Shown here: positions 20,328 to 30,738 of the stretch, one piece after another | Layout: every line of letters starts with the position of its first letter | Position numbering within the stretch: position 1 is the first letter of the stretch | Assembly (NCBI GenBank): GCA_964016985.1 | Contig: OZ024826.1 | Span: forward strand, 2,967,552-3,031,551 | Length of the DNA: 64,000 nucleotides | From: Anodontia alba | Taxonomy: Eukaryota > Mollusca > Bivalvia > Lucinida > Lucinidae | Direction of reading: 5' to 3' | Notes under the pieces: model-generated | The model's input: the letters and a program-made list of their open reading frames with translations, nothing else | Told to the model about the DNA's origin: nothing | The model's database searches: none | Made by a program: the position numbers and the translations under genes

Positions 20328-20396
20328 TTATGCAGTTGTTGTCTTGTCATCGTCATCATCACCATCATCATCTGCCTCTTTGTCGTCAACCTCTGC
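20328..20396 (-). CDS. secreted-protein gene exon 3 (acidic tail)
   Basis: Acceptor ctttctttttag|GCA, 22 codons then TAA. A second donor-like site (ggtaagca, about 20292-20299) follows the stop and could mark a 3'-UTR intron. Confidence 0.5.
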   Translation of the reverse strand, partial: AEVDDKEADDDGDDDDDKTTTA

Positions 20397-20855
20397 CTAA
20401 AAAGAAAGAGCTTTGTTCAACAAATGCATTTTCACATTCACGTATTAATACTTTCTATCAATCATTGAAATGCTAACATAATAGAGCAGTCAGATTCCCT
20501 TTTTCCCCATTCAGTTTACTGTGACATACCTGTCCTACACCAGTATATTACAAGCCCTAAATTCCGATTTCGTAAATATGTTAATTCTGTAGAAATACTG
20601 GTCACATTATTTATTTAGTAAATTCACCATGATCAGATTAACATTTTTTTTTCTCCTTATGCTTACCACAATGGTCGTCTCTCTGATTCTCTCACTGGAT
20701 GACCTCTCTATAGATGTCTTGACCAGGCTGGGTGATGACAATCCTTCTGTCTTCCTTGTTTCTTTCAGTGTTTCAGTAGTGGTTTCGTCCGAAGACAATG
20801 GCTGTAATATACAAAAACATACAAAACAATAAATATAAAGTTATATATATATATA

Positions 20856-20891
<36 letters not shown>

Positions 20892-21477
20892 ATGTGCATG
20901 TGCATGCATGCATGTATGTGCGTGTGCATGTGTACGCTTGCATGTGTGTGTGTGTGCATGCGCGTGCATGCATGCCTGTGTGTGCATGCATGCACACATG
21001 TGTGTGTGTGCATGTGCATGCATGCATGTGTGCATGCATGCATGCGTGTGCATGTGTGTGTTTTGTGTTGGAGGCCATGGATTGGGGTGGGGAATATTTA
21101 AAATACAGTTAGGATCCCCGTCAACAGTAGAACAATTAATAAAATAAAAACAAGATACATACCTTCAAGCATTTGACATTCACATCACTTTCCACATCAA
21201 CCCTCACGTCACAATTTCCAATCACGTTAACTGACTTTACATCTAGGAAGAAGCGTTTCTCAATAAACACTGTCGCCTGAATGTTTTTCTCTGTTTTCAG
21301 TGTGATGGATAAAATCCCAGACGTATCCCTATCACCTCGATAATCTCCGCTATTATTAATGTCACATTCCAAATCACTATCAACCAAGCTACAAGTGTGG
21401 ACATTCAAAACATAACACCGTGCTGATGCCAAAAATTCGATTAACAAAACTGCGCAAAATAACCAAACTTTCTCCAT
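20328..21477 (-). CDS. three-exon gene for a predicted secreted protein (Polinton cargo)
   Basis: Exons (minus): 21163-21477, 20667-20801, 20328-20396; all junctions are GT-AG and phase 0, total 172 codons plus stop. The ATG at 21477 opens a clear signal peptide (MEKVWLFCAVLLIEFLASAR), followed by a Cys-containing, beta-rich region (HTCSLVDSDLEC, GNCDVRVDVESDVNVKCLK). Exon 2 is Ser/Thr-rich and could be O-glycosylated (SSDETTTETLKETRK). Exon 3 is an acidic tail (EVDDKEADDDGDDDDDK). No transmembrane segment. It lies inside the Polinton and points away from the right end. I recognise no family. Host-derived cargo or a virion surface-type protein are both possible. The splice model is by eye. 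Confidence 0.6.
20667..20801 (-). CDS. secreted-protein gene exon 2 (Ser/Thr-rich)
   Basis: Acceptor gtatattacag|CCA, donor ATTGTG|gtaagc; 45 codons in phase 0 with no stop. Confidence 0.55.
20859..21064. repeat. (TG)n and (TGCATG)n simple repeat in intron 1
   Basis: A run of TG dinucleotides passing into TGCATG-rich sequence. All open frames of Cys/Val or His/Thr repeats here are shadows. Confidence 0.95.
21163..21477 (-). CDS. secreted-protein gene exon 1 (signal peptide)
   Basis: ATG at 21477; donor TTGAAG|gtatgt. 105 codons. The start was chosen because it places a hydrophobic core right after a Lys at residue 3; the upstream in-frame GTG is not needed. Confidence 0.6.
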
Positions 21478-21721
21478 TTTCACTTCTCGATCCACACAAA
21501 TAAGACAGAGCCATTCTTCCCAAAGGGTTCCTTAGTACTTCAAAAAAATTAAAACGATATCGACATATTTGACCACTTGATCTCTTTTTTACTTTAGCCC
21601 TTATCACAAACAATATATCATATTTCTCTGCCTTTTTGAACCGAATATACGCCTTAATTCTACCTCGCTTCCATATTCTCTTTCCTTGATCCACCTGCGC
21701 ATATTTAATAGATTCGCCCAT
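21389..21721 (-). CDS. 110-codon basic ORF overlapping the secreted-protein gene
   Basis: ATG at 21721; Lys/Arg-rich (KRIWKRGRIKAYIRFKKAEK). It overlaps the signal-peptide ORF by about 90 bases in another frame. It may be a small DNA-binding type Polinton protein, an upstream ORF of the transcript or chance; I cannot choose. The splice-supported gene below it is better backed. Confidence 0.3.
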   Translation of the reverse strand: MGESIKYAQVDQGKRIWKRGRIKAYIRFKKAEKYDILFVIRAKVKKRSSGQICRYRFNFFEVLRNPLGRMALSYLCGSRSENGESLVILRSFVNRIFGISTVLCFECPHL

Positions 21722-22034
21722 TGGTCTCCAACGACGCCGCTATACACGGCCTTGATTATAACCTACTTTTTACTGTAGCTTTGCAAAATCATATTGTAAA
21801 ACGTCAAATTTGATCACTTTGCTGGGCTAAGATAAATATGTACAAAGATCTATCTTATCACGATTTGACTCCAATTCGATTGTTCGCTAAATTGAGGACA
21901 AAATGACAAACAGCATAGACACCGATCACACTGATCCTGTTGCATCCGTCAGGGCGTATGGGTAATAACTATTATTATTATTTATTAGAGAGCTAGAGCG
22001 AAGACACAGAGTCTCCGTCGAAACCCGTTCGCGA

Positions 22035-22107
22035 GTTTCCGTATTTTTTTCCTAACCGGCTCCTGGCTCCTGGCTCTAGGTCATATAATCAGGTCTATTA
22101 TACTACT
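22035..22107 (-). repeat. Polinton right terminal inverted repeat
   Basis: Reverse complement begins agtagtataatagacctgat and pairs with 4949-5023. It is followed directly by aatgccaagact, the right half of a hairpin MITE, not by the mariner that flanks the left end. Confidence 0.9.
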
Positions 22108-22200
22108 AATGCCAAGACTTATTTTTATGTGAAAAGTAGTAATAATAAAAACAAAATCAAAATGCCGTCTGCTGCAGTTGCTGGTACTTTAAGGGTTAAC
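22108..22200. mobile_element. half of a hairpin MITE (CTTTAAGGGTTAA family)
   Basis: Ends gtctgctgcagttgctggtactttaagggttaa, as in the complete copies at 23029 and 23419, but the mirror half is missing where the Polinton begins. Confidence 0.65.
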
Positions 22201-22697
22201 ATTAAACATGGTACACAGTGATCCAAGTCCTGATCAGACTTCATGGCTACCCAGGCAAGTCTGCACCTTTATTGTAAAACCTGAAGACCTATTTTCTTAT
22301 CATCAGCTTGTTTCATAGCCCTTCATAATATAGAGTATCAGGTAAATATATTTATTATTTTTCCATGAACACATACAGTAAATTTCCACTTTTACGACCA
22401 CTTGAAATTAAGACCACTCAACTATTAAGACCAGCTTTTGTCAGTTCCATGTGTTTTCCAAAATTTCTGACAAAATGGCATATGCAAACAGTGTAGACCA
22501 AGATCAGACTGCTCCTGAAGGAGCAGTCTGATCAGGGTCTAACTGTTTGCCTTACCATTAAGTATTTTATAACCGCATAAAAACAAAAGTTTGGCAAAAA
22601 AGTATGAAATAAAGTGTCCAAAGTTTTAAGACATTTATTGTATTCTATATTAGGAAAACCCCACTAATAAGACCACTTTTAGATAGTCCCAATGGCC

Positions 22698-23005
22698 GGC
22701 CTCGGTGGCTCAATTGGATGCGCCGTCCGACTGGAGACCAGGAAGGTCGCGGGTTCAACCCCCGCCGAGGTCGGCAACATTCTTTCGTGGAGATTGATCA
22801 TGAAATATTTTCTACGGTCATTCTCTCCCTTCCGCTGATTCAAGAAGGGCAGTTGTCAGTTTCTGGCGAAAGAATGTGCACAATACTGGTTAACCGCTTA
22901 GAGGACTAAGCCTGCCCAGTAAACGTGTGGTTAGGTAAACTGACTGCGCTCGACATGACCCCATTGGGTTGACTGGGCCGTAAAACCTCAACACAAATAA
23001 AAAAA
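22698..23005 (+). mobile_element. tRNA-SINE family 1, plus orientation
   Basis: Starts ggcctcggtggctcaattgg and ends cctcaacacaaataaaaa. The target duplication agatagtccca is seen before and after. It inserted into the tip of a hairpin whose arms are 'aagaccactttt' and 'aaaagtggtctt'. Confidence 0.88.
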
Positions 23006-23028
23006 GATAGTCCCAAAAGTGGTCTTAA

Positions 23029-23248
23029 CCCTTAAAGCGCCAGTCACAACTGCAGCAGACGACATTTTTTTTTTTTTTTTTTCAGAGGAAACAAGTCTTG
23101 ACATTTCATGTGAATCATCTGCCAAGCAGATGATTCACATGAAATGTCAAGACTTGTTTCCTCTGAAAAATACAAAAATACAAAAAAAAAAGAAAAAAAA
23201 GAATGTTGCCTGCTACAAATTTTGCTTGACGCTTTAAGGGTTAAAAAA
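23029..23248. mobile_element. hairpin MITE, CTTTAAGGGTTAA family
   Basis: Near-perfect inverted repeat: gaggaaacaagtcttgacatttcatgtg pairs with its reverse complement around a centre at about 23121; outer ends taacccttaaagcgcca and tgacgctttaagggtta. Confidence 0.85.
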
Positions 23249-23418
23249 TGAATTTTACTGTATGTTGTTGGTATTTATCACAAATGCCTTGATGAGGCAC
23301 TTCTAATGAGTACCTATATATTGTTGGTACTCATTAGCAGCATCTGATCAAGGCATTTCAAATGAATACCTACAATATATGCAATTGGATATTTTCTTTT
23401 CTTCATTAGAAGCACCTT

Positions 23419-23613
23419 AACCCTTAAAGCACCAAGCAAAATTTGTAGTAGACGACATTCAAAATATTTTTTTTTTAATTTTCAGAGAAAACAAGTCTTG
23501 ACATTCATATGAATTGTCTGCCAAGCAGATGATTCACATGAAATGTCAAGACTTGTTTTCTCTAAAAAAAAATTGCCATCTGCTGCAGTTGTGATTGGCA
23601 CTTTAAGGGTTAA
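23419..23613. mobile_element. hairpin MITE, CTTTAAGGGTTAA family
   Basis: Same ends and same palindromic core as 23029-23248, in a diverged copy. Confidence 0.8.
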
Positions 23614-23837
23614 TATATGTGTTTGGATATATTGGGTATTCATTAGGTGCCTTCATGTGGTGCCTCTAATGAGGACCCACAATACCTTGTGGGTGCTCAG
23701 TAGAGGCACCCCATGAAGGCACTTCTGTGTTTTAATGGGGAAATAAGAAAAATATCCCTACTTTATGTTGAAAAAAAACGAAAAAAAAAACAGTGCCTTA
23801 TCTGAAGCTGTTATTTGAAACATGCCAAGGAGAAAAC

Positions 23838-24063
23838 TGGGCCCAGTTGTTCAAAACTAATGATGTTGTTAGTTAACGATCCGTTAAAATTTACATTGAG
23901 TGATACGCAAATATGCTGAAATTTTTTGCTGAAAACTGTGAGTAGACTCACATTTTTCAGCAAAAAATATCAGAATATTGCATGTTGAATCCGCTTAAAC
24001 AGTTAACGAAATGACCCTTAACAAGCTCGTTAAGCTAACGACGCTTTGAACAACAGGGCCCTG
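23838..24063. mobile_element. hairpin MITE, GGGCCCAGTTGTTCAAA family
   Basis: Ends gggcccagttgttcaaa and tttgaacaacagggccc are inverted, with ttagttaacga/gttaacg inner repeats and a tgtgagtagactcacattttt core. Other copies: 26831, 28367, 31396, 35282, 36606, 44989. Confidence 0.85.
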
Positions 24064-24225
24064 ATCTTCAGGACATCCTCTGATAGTAAAGATTTAAATG
24101 TGTCTGGGTTGTCATGTAGTCTGATCCTCATTACATGCTTACAGAGTTAGTAGAATAATGTAGAATACAATAGAACCTTCACTAATGGTCACCTCTCAAC
24201 ATCTGCCTGGTAACAGTCATTTTTA

Positions 24226-24840
24226 GATCACCTGAGCTTGAAGTGCTCAAGGTGAGCTGTTGTTATCAGTCAATGCCTGTCGTGCGTCATTAGTTGTGCG
24301 GCATCAATAACTGCTTTAAAAGCCTCCTCCACCTACACCCCTTGGCGAATTGACTTGAAACTTGTTAGGAAGCATCAAGGTGACTTGTAAACCAAAAATA
24401 GCTAAAATTGTTCGATCAGAAATCCAAGATGGCCGCTTTGGCAGCCATTTTGAAAATCTATTTATCACTTCTTCTCCTAAACCAAAAGGCTAGTTGACTA
24501 GAAACCTGGTAGGAAGCATCGGTGGTGACTTGTAGATCATAAATAGCTAAAATCAATCTGATCAGAAATCCAAGATGGTCACCCTAGCAGCCATGTTGAA
24601 GATCTGTTTTGAACTTTTTTTTATCCTGAACCAAAAAGCCAATAGATTTGAAACTTCATTGGAAGTATTGAGGTGACTTGTAGATTAGAAGTAGCTAAAA
24701 TCATTCTGAAAGGAAATCCAAGATAGCTGCCATCTTGAAAATCTATATTGAACTTCTTCTCTTGAACCGAAAGGTCAGTTGCTTCGGAACTTGTCTGGTA
24801 ATCAGGTGAGCGATACAGGGCCATCTTGGCCCTCTTGTTA
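24226..24840 (+). repeat. dispersed repeat, TAGATCACCTGAG type
   Basis: Head stem gatcacctgagcttgaagtgctcaaggtgagc, three ~115-bp internal blocks around 'gaaatccaagatgg', and tail gggccatcttggccctcttgtta. Related by its head to 3602-4434. Confidence 0.7.
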
Positions 24841-26200
24841 TGATTTCCTAGAGTGCTATTTAACTATAAAATTCACGTCACAACAACAGCCACCTCCTTA
24901 CAATGGTCAGTTTTTATGTCTTCTCAAAGGTGGCTGTGGTAGTGAGGTCACACTGTATGTTGAAAACATATGCTAATCTGTTTTTCCCAATTTGCACAAG
25001 AGCCCTATTCTTGTGTTGTACATTACATGATTTTAGTATTGTTACCAAAAGTTACTGCAATACTGTTTGTGTAAGGAGAGCACACAAGATCTGTTTTAGT
25101 CACAAGGGATGTGCTATTTGCTTATGGGGTTATGGAGAATAAACATGGGAGTACATGTATTTATAAGATGTTTTTTTTTTTGCACAAAATGTACATTGTG
25201 AGTACTCTTTGGAATTCCCAAAGTGATGTGCTTTAGGTTCAGATCCTGAAAACCCCTTGCCAGATCAAAAATATTATTGTTTTCATGTGTAAACTTGTAA
25301 AATTTTAAGACAGTAGTGTACTCTTTGCCTAAAACTGTCCAAATCAAACCCACCCTTCCCCCTTATTGAAATCATTCGAATGACATTGTTTTGGTGCTAA
25401 AAAAAACAAAAAAAAAAAATGAACAATTTTCCTAAACTACTGTATAGCTGGCAATATCCGCAGTCAAAAATGTCTGTCTTTTATTCTAAAAAATGAATGT
25501 TTGTATCTCCACTTAAGTTTTGGTAAAAAAAAAAAAAAAAAAAAAAAAACAATAAAAAAACAAACAAACAAAAATAACAATAAAACAACAACAAATTATC
25601 CTAAATTACTATAATGCTGATTATTTCTGCAGGTCTAGCTTTTTTTTGCTCAAAAATGATTGTTTTTTAATGTTACACCTAGGTTAGCATGGGCAACTTA
25701 GGCGTGCAAGTTTCCATCTGTTTGTTCGTCCATGTACTTACGTCCACCATAGCATGCACCTTAGCGTTCATTATAAATGAAGGTCTACAAACTGTAAAAC
25801 TTTATAGTGAGTTTTACGTCACTTTACAGTTAGTTTTATGTCACTGATTGTTTTATCTAAGCGAGCTAAACAAGAACGACAACTTTCACTGTTCTGGAGC
25901 TTTTTTTTTTTTTTTTTACACATTTTAGTATGCAGGTGCAACATAAATGTCAACAAAGTTCTTTGTTTTCTGCAATATTTAATTTTGTAGTTTTGATTTG
26001 AAGAAGGGATAATTTGTGTGCTTCTTTGATGAAGAAGTATTTAAAGGGAAAACTTGCTAAACTGACCCTTCCTGGATTTCAAATATCACAGGATGTGCAC
26101 AGTTCATAGTTTATTCTGAGATATTGAAAAAGTGACGCTAATAGATTTACTCTAAATATTGGCTGGACATAGTAATTACTTAACATACTTTTACTAAAAT
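24841..26200. other. no gene seen; low-complexity runs
   Basis: Unique-looking AT-rich DNA with poly(A) or poly(T) runs at 25391-25420, 25527-25560 and 25902-25917. No exon with plausible splice sites was recognised on either strand. Confidence 0.5.
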
Positions 26201-26201
26201 T

Positions 26202-26394
26202 TTAACCCTTGTCAGGCTGAACCTGGATATACTCTGCCTTTGCAAACAGTTGGAAGCTAACTGATCTGGATCTGCACTGTTGGCCATTAAGCATGTGAAT
26301 TTATATAAACAACCTTGATCAAGCAATCTGATTGGCTGAGTATTAGTGGAGGGTGTGGCTTCTTAATTTATTCTGCAAGACAAGGGTTAATTAA
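26202..26394. mobile_element. MITE, CCTTGTCAGGCTGAACCTGGATATAC family
   Basis: One end 'aacccttgtcaggctgaacctggatatact', the other 'gcaagacaagggttaa', with 'gattggctga' and 'gtgtggcttcttaatttattc' inside. Other copies: 30739, 32745, 50655, 52433, 53995. Confidence 0.75.
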
Positions 26395-26404
26395 GCAGTC
26401 CATT

Positions 26405-26620
26405 TAACCTTTACCTTTCTCTAAGCAAATTCAGCAGATGACAAATTGATGTTATTTTCTTATTTTTTCCCAGAAACCAGTATTTGACATTTATGCGAAT
26501 TGTCTCTATTTGAGACAGTTTGCTTTAAATTTCAAAACCTGTTTGCTGGGAAAATAAGAAAATATATTTCAATAGGTTGTCTGCTGAAAATTTTACTCGG
26601 AGTGCTAAGTGTTAACTACT
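26405..26620. mobile_element. hairpin MITE, TTTTCCCAGAAAAC family
   Basis: 'ttattttttcccagaaaccagtatttgacattt' pairs loosely with 'aaatttcaaaacctgtttgctgggaaaataag'. Relatives: 29530, 32230, 53210, 59545, 59755, 60005, 63000. Confidence 0.7.
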
Positions 26621-26661
26621 TCTTGATATGTCTGATGAACTGCTGGATGAGTACCGAACAA

Positions 26662-26830
26662 TATGGTGGCTGAGTGGTTAGCTCTTCCGACTTCAGATCA
26701 CAAGGACCTAGGTTTGAATCCAGCTGGAGGCGGAATTCAGCTCATGACTCTAGGGCACTTTGTCGCTTTGAGCATTTGATTATCACCCTTCCATCATCTT
26801 GCTTTGACTGTTGATTGGGAGGTAAAACAC
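26662..26830 (+). mobile_element. tRNA-related SINE, second type
   Basis: 'ggtggctgagtggttagctcttccgac' (A box) and 'ggtttgaatccagctgg' (B box) give a tRNA-like head; 'gactgttgattgggaggtaaaacacc' ends the unit. Confidence 0.6.
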
Positions 26831-27029
26831 CAGGGCCCAGTTGTTCAAAGCTAACCACATCGTTAGTTAACGATTCGTTAAAATTTGCATTGAGTGATAC
26901 TCAAATATGCTGAAATTTTTTGCTGAAAAACATTTTTTCAGCAAAAAATATGAGAATATTGTATATTGAATCCGCTAAAACAGATAACGAAATGACCCTT
27001 AACGAGCTCGCTTTGAACAACTGGGCCCT
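26831..27029. mobile_element. hairpin MITE, GGGCCCAGTTGTTCAAA family
   Basis: Inverted ends cagggcccagttgttcaaagc and ctttgaacaactgggccct; it follows directly on the SINE at 26662. Confidence 0.8.
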
Positions 27030-28079
27030 AATCGTCAACATCCAAATGGTGTAGGACATGATCAGATGCCATGTTCTGTATATAATCTGTATCCCTCAGT
27101 GGATTTCAGTAAATATTCCATGTCCTTACTAGTTACCTCAGTTCTAGCAAGAAAAATGGCCAGTAATTTATATCTCGCAAAGCCTGTTACAAGCCTTTCT
27201 GTTCAAACTCACAATAATTCCCATGTGATTTTAACTCCTGTGCATAAATGTATTCTTGCGTTGCAGAAAATGGACTACTCCACTTAGTATTTCAAGAGTT
27301 TTTAAAAAATATTGTAACCATTTTTCACAAAGTAGCCAACTTTTGTGACTTCCTGTTTGCTGCCCTGCACTCCAAGCCCCTTCTGAAAAAAGTCTACACT
27401 AAGGGAGCAAATTCTTTCCTTTTAGAGTAGATCCCTTTCTTGAAGGGAGCAAAATCAGTTTCGATAGAGTTCCCTCCCTTAAAAGATGATACATGCCCCT
27501 TAACCCTTTCAGCCCAACAGACCAAAACCAGTACCTGTGCGAACAGTGTACATCCAGATGAGACGGCTCATAATGAGCTGGCTCATCAGGATCCTTTCTG
27601 TTTTTGATTTTAGACTGAACCCCCTATTTGCATCAGTGGACTTCCGAATTCAAGAATGGAAGAGTCCACTTTAGAAACTCTGGATTGAAAGGGTTTTTGA
27701 TTTAGGATTAGAAGATTGTTCTTTTGATGGTTGGTGTACATAGCTGATGACATTTTGAAATCTGCTACTGTATTTACCCTAATATTGTAGTTATTTCCAC
27801 ATATAGCAAGTTGTACCCCTCCTCCCTGCAAACTCACATCTCCCAGCAAAACATGGCACAAATCTTTCATTCAGATTATCCTTTGGAGATGATTTAAATG
27901 AAAGTTCAGACCCTGTTTTCTAGGAAAAATTGAAAATTATCATTTTTATTGTTAATTTTGCTTAGGGAGAGTTCTAAAGATTAATACCATGTATACTCTG
28001 AATATTGGGATTCCTTATTTATCTCTTCATCTGAATTGGAATAAGCATCGCGAAAACATACCTATATAATACTGATCCC

Positions 28080-28335
28080 CTTAAACCCCACTTTTATATA
28101 GTAAAAAAAAGTGGGGTTTACAGGGGTATACATTATTTTTCTTATTCTTGCTCAAAAACATAGATTGTGTGTACTGGTTAGAACCACCTTGCCGAGGCGG
28201 TTCTAATGAGTTCCCACAATCTATGTTTTGAGCAGAAATATGAAAAATATCAGAGTTTTTCATCCAAAATTTTGTAGTTTTTGGAGGTGAAATTTTCTGT
28301 ATATTTGTATAGGCGTGTTTTCATAATGGTATATT
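28080..28335. mobile_element. hairpin MITE with CATAGATTGTG core
   Basis: Core 'tagaaccaccttgccgaggcggttcta' with flanking arms 'cataga ttgtgtgtact' and 'ttcccacaatctatg'; outer parts 'aaaccccactttta' and 'gcgtgttttcataatgg'. Relatives at 28930-29340 and 52910-53190. Confidence 0.75.
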
Positions 28336-28366
28336 TTACTACCTGTTGATGTGTATGAAAACTGCA

Positions 28367-28612
28367 GGGCCCAGTTGTTCAAAGCTAACGACGTTGTTAG
28401 TTAACGATTTGTTAAAATTCACATCGAGTGATACGCAAATATGCTGAAATTTTTTGCTGAAAAAATGTGAGTAGCTTTTGCAATGCAAAAGCTACTCACA
28501 TTTTTTCAGCAAAAAATATCAGATTATTGTATATTGAATGCGTTAAAACAGTTAACGAAATGACCCTTAACGAGCTTGTTAAGCTAACAACGCTTTGAAC
28601 AACTGGGCCCTG
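28367..28612. mobile_element. hairpin MITE, GGGCCCAGTTGTTCAAA family
   Basis: Near-perfect arms around 'tgtgagtagcttttgcaatgcaaaagctactcaca'. The core could form a stem of well over 60 bp. Confidence 0.85.
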
Positions 28613-28929
28613 GATGTTTGCAAACCGTGTAGGATGTGATCAGATGCTGAGTTTGGTAGCATTTGGTCTGTCTCTACACTGTTTGCTCAAGCCTTTTTTA
28701 TCCCAATACTTGGGTTATGATAAATAGCATACACATTATATGGCCATCTTATTCTACCTCAATTGTACATAATAATGTTAACTTATGTGAAATGATTTTG
28801 TTATATTTATAGATTATTGTTTAAAGTAGCATACATTTTGATATGCAGCTGTTTTGGAATACATTTGTATTTTGTTTATGGATAGTGTATTTTATTTATA
28901 TTGATTGTTATAATCATGCTAAAATGTGT

Positions 28930-29340
28930 CTTCGGACATATACTGACAGCAAAGGCCTTCACTGTCTGGTAAGATGATCATATGATACTGTATCAGTGGA
29001 GACATAAGGAAAACATGCCTATTCAAATATACTGAAAGTTTTACCACCAAAAAAGGAAAATTTTCAGATAAAAAAATTGATATTTTAAATATTACTGAAA
29101 GTTTTACCACCAAAAAATGAAAATTTTTTGATAAAAAAATTGATATTTTTCATCATTCTGCTCAAAACATAAGTTGTGGGTGCTTGTTAGAACTGCCTTG
29201 ATGAGGTTGTTCTAACGAGTACCCACAAATTATGTTTTTGAGCAGAAATAAGAAAAATAATGTATATGTCTGTAAACCCCAATTTTACTCTATAAATTTT
29301 GGATTAAAGGGGGTCAAAATTATATAGGCATGTTTTCATG
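28930..29340. mobile_element. hairpin MITE, CATAAGTTGTGGG core
   Basis: Arms 'aaacataagttgtgggtgcttgttagaac' and 'gttctaacgagtacccacaaattatgttt'; a 'ctgaaagttttaccaccaaaaaa' block is duplicated at 29030 and 29095. Confidence 0.7.
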
Positions 29341-29740
29341 ATGAATGGAGAGCAAAGGCCTGGGTTCGACCTTTTGCGTATACATATGATGTGAACTTGT
29401 GAAACCAAACATTTTGTGGATGCTCAAAGGCACTTTCTTGCTTGATGCAACCCAATTGCTATAATTGTTATAATGAACCCTGTTATAAAGAGGTTGTAGT
29501 GTATAATGGTTCTATATCTACTTGTCTCAACCTTTACCTCTCTTTGGACAGTTTCAGCTGATGACAAATTTATGATATTTTTGTTATTTTTCCCAGAAGG
29601 CAGTTTGCATATTACTCCAGTCTGTTTTCCTGGAAAAATGAGAAAAAAAAAAAAAAAAAAAAAACATTTCAAAATGTTGTCTGCTGAAATTTTTACTCAG
29701 CATGCTGGGTAAAAATTTCAGTAGATGATATTTTGAAATA

Positions 29741-30071
29741 CAGTTGACTCTCGTTATCTCGACCTCGCTTATCTCGAATAACCGCTTATCTCGAAGTGAA
29801 AATCTGGTCCCTTCCTATACATGAAAACCTAACAACAGATGGAAAATATTGTAGAAAAGAGGAGAAATTGCTCCTGAGGAGCAATTTCTCCTCTTTTCCA
29901 CAATATTTTCAATATATCTCTAACTTCAAAAGTCCAGTTACCTATCAGTTTGTTAAATGTGGTTAATCAAATTATTTTTTCCTCAATTCTGCAAACCTGA
30001 TATGTCGAACTACGGATATCTCGAACTATTTCAGAGAGTCCCTTGGAGTTCGAGATAACGAGAGTCGACTG
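29741..30071. mobile_element. pogo-type MITE, TIR CAGTTGACTCTCGTTATCTCGA
   Basis: The 22-bp-plus inverted ends (cagttgactctcgttatctcga and tcgagataacgagagtcgactg) flank 331 bp and are bordered by TA on both sides, as for Tc1/mariner/pogo insertions. A palindromic core (gaggagaaattgctcctgaggagcaatttctcctc) lies at the middle. Confidence 0.85.
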
Positions 30072-30738
30072 TACCTTTTTAGCTTGCTTGTATGAAGTAC
30101 ATGAAGAGTTATTGTAGTCACCTTGTATGTCCATGTCCTGTTTTCTTTTACATTTACATCACACCATGCTTAAGTTTTATATGCAAATTTTTATGCCCCT
30201 GCCATTTGAAGAATGTTGGAGAGGGCATATAGTGTTACCCCTGTCCGTCCGTCCAGCTTTCTGTCCGTCTGGTGTTAGCAATTTCAGGCTGGGGCATCCG
30301 TGTCCTTTGGACACATTTCTAGTTTTCAGATGCTTATATCTTGGCTGTCACTTGTCAGAAAGTATTCATATTTTGAACATGAGTGTCTTGGAGAGTTTTC
30401 CTTGATTCCATAGATACTGACCACAGGGTTCATGCCCCAGGGTGGGCAGTGATTTCTAAGGAGACAGTTTGCATGAAAAGTCAAATCCTATTTTCTGGGA
30501 AAAATACCATGTATTTGTCATCGGGTGAATTGGGCTGTAGAGTGGTAAAAACAAAAGGGAAAAAACAGTGGAGAAGAATATATCTGAGATGCAAGATCTT
30601 GACAAACTAGTCATTTTGATTCAATTTTAATCAAAATTTGATAAAAACTAAGAAAGATAATGATGTTTAAATATTTCAAAACTATTGTCAAGGGTACTAT
30701 TATTTGGAAGATTTCATTAGTTTTTAAGCATATAATAT

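Larger units (their letters stand above)
4949..22107. mobile_element. Polinton/Maverick DNA transposon, 17.2 kb, rearranged and decayed
   Basis: Called from three things seen together: inverted termini starting 5'-AG (4949-5023 and 22035-22107), a retroviral-type chromodomain integrase next to the left end, and a protein-primed family B DNA polymerase. This combination and the 15-20 kb size define Polintons, self-synthesising transposons related to adintovirus-like viruses. Integrase and its neighbour run rightwards; everything else runs leftwards. No double-jelly-roll capsid, FtsK/HerA-type ATPase or adenovirus-type cysteine protease was recognised. The expected 6-bp target duplication is absent: actgtg precedes the left end, aatgcc follows the right. 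Several younger repeats are nested inside (16097-17069, 11706-12245, 17281-17535, 18621-18795, 19283-19699). Confidence 0.9.

Noticed and set aside
20765..21112. Long His/Thr/Cys- and Cys/Val-rich open frames on both strands
   Set aside because: They are translations of a (TG)n/(TGCATG)n simple repeat inside an intron.
22108..22160. Continuation of the left-flank mariner across the Polinton
   Set aside because: A short in-frame reading can be forced (KVLA before the junction), but there is a stop just upstream and the DNA matches a hairpin MITE instead.
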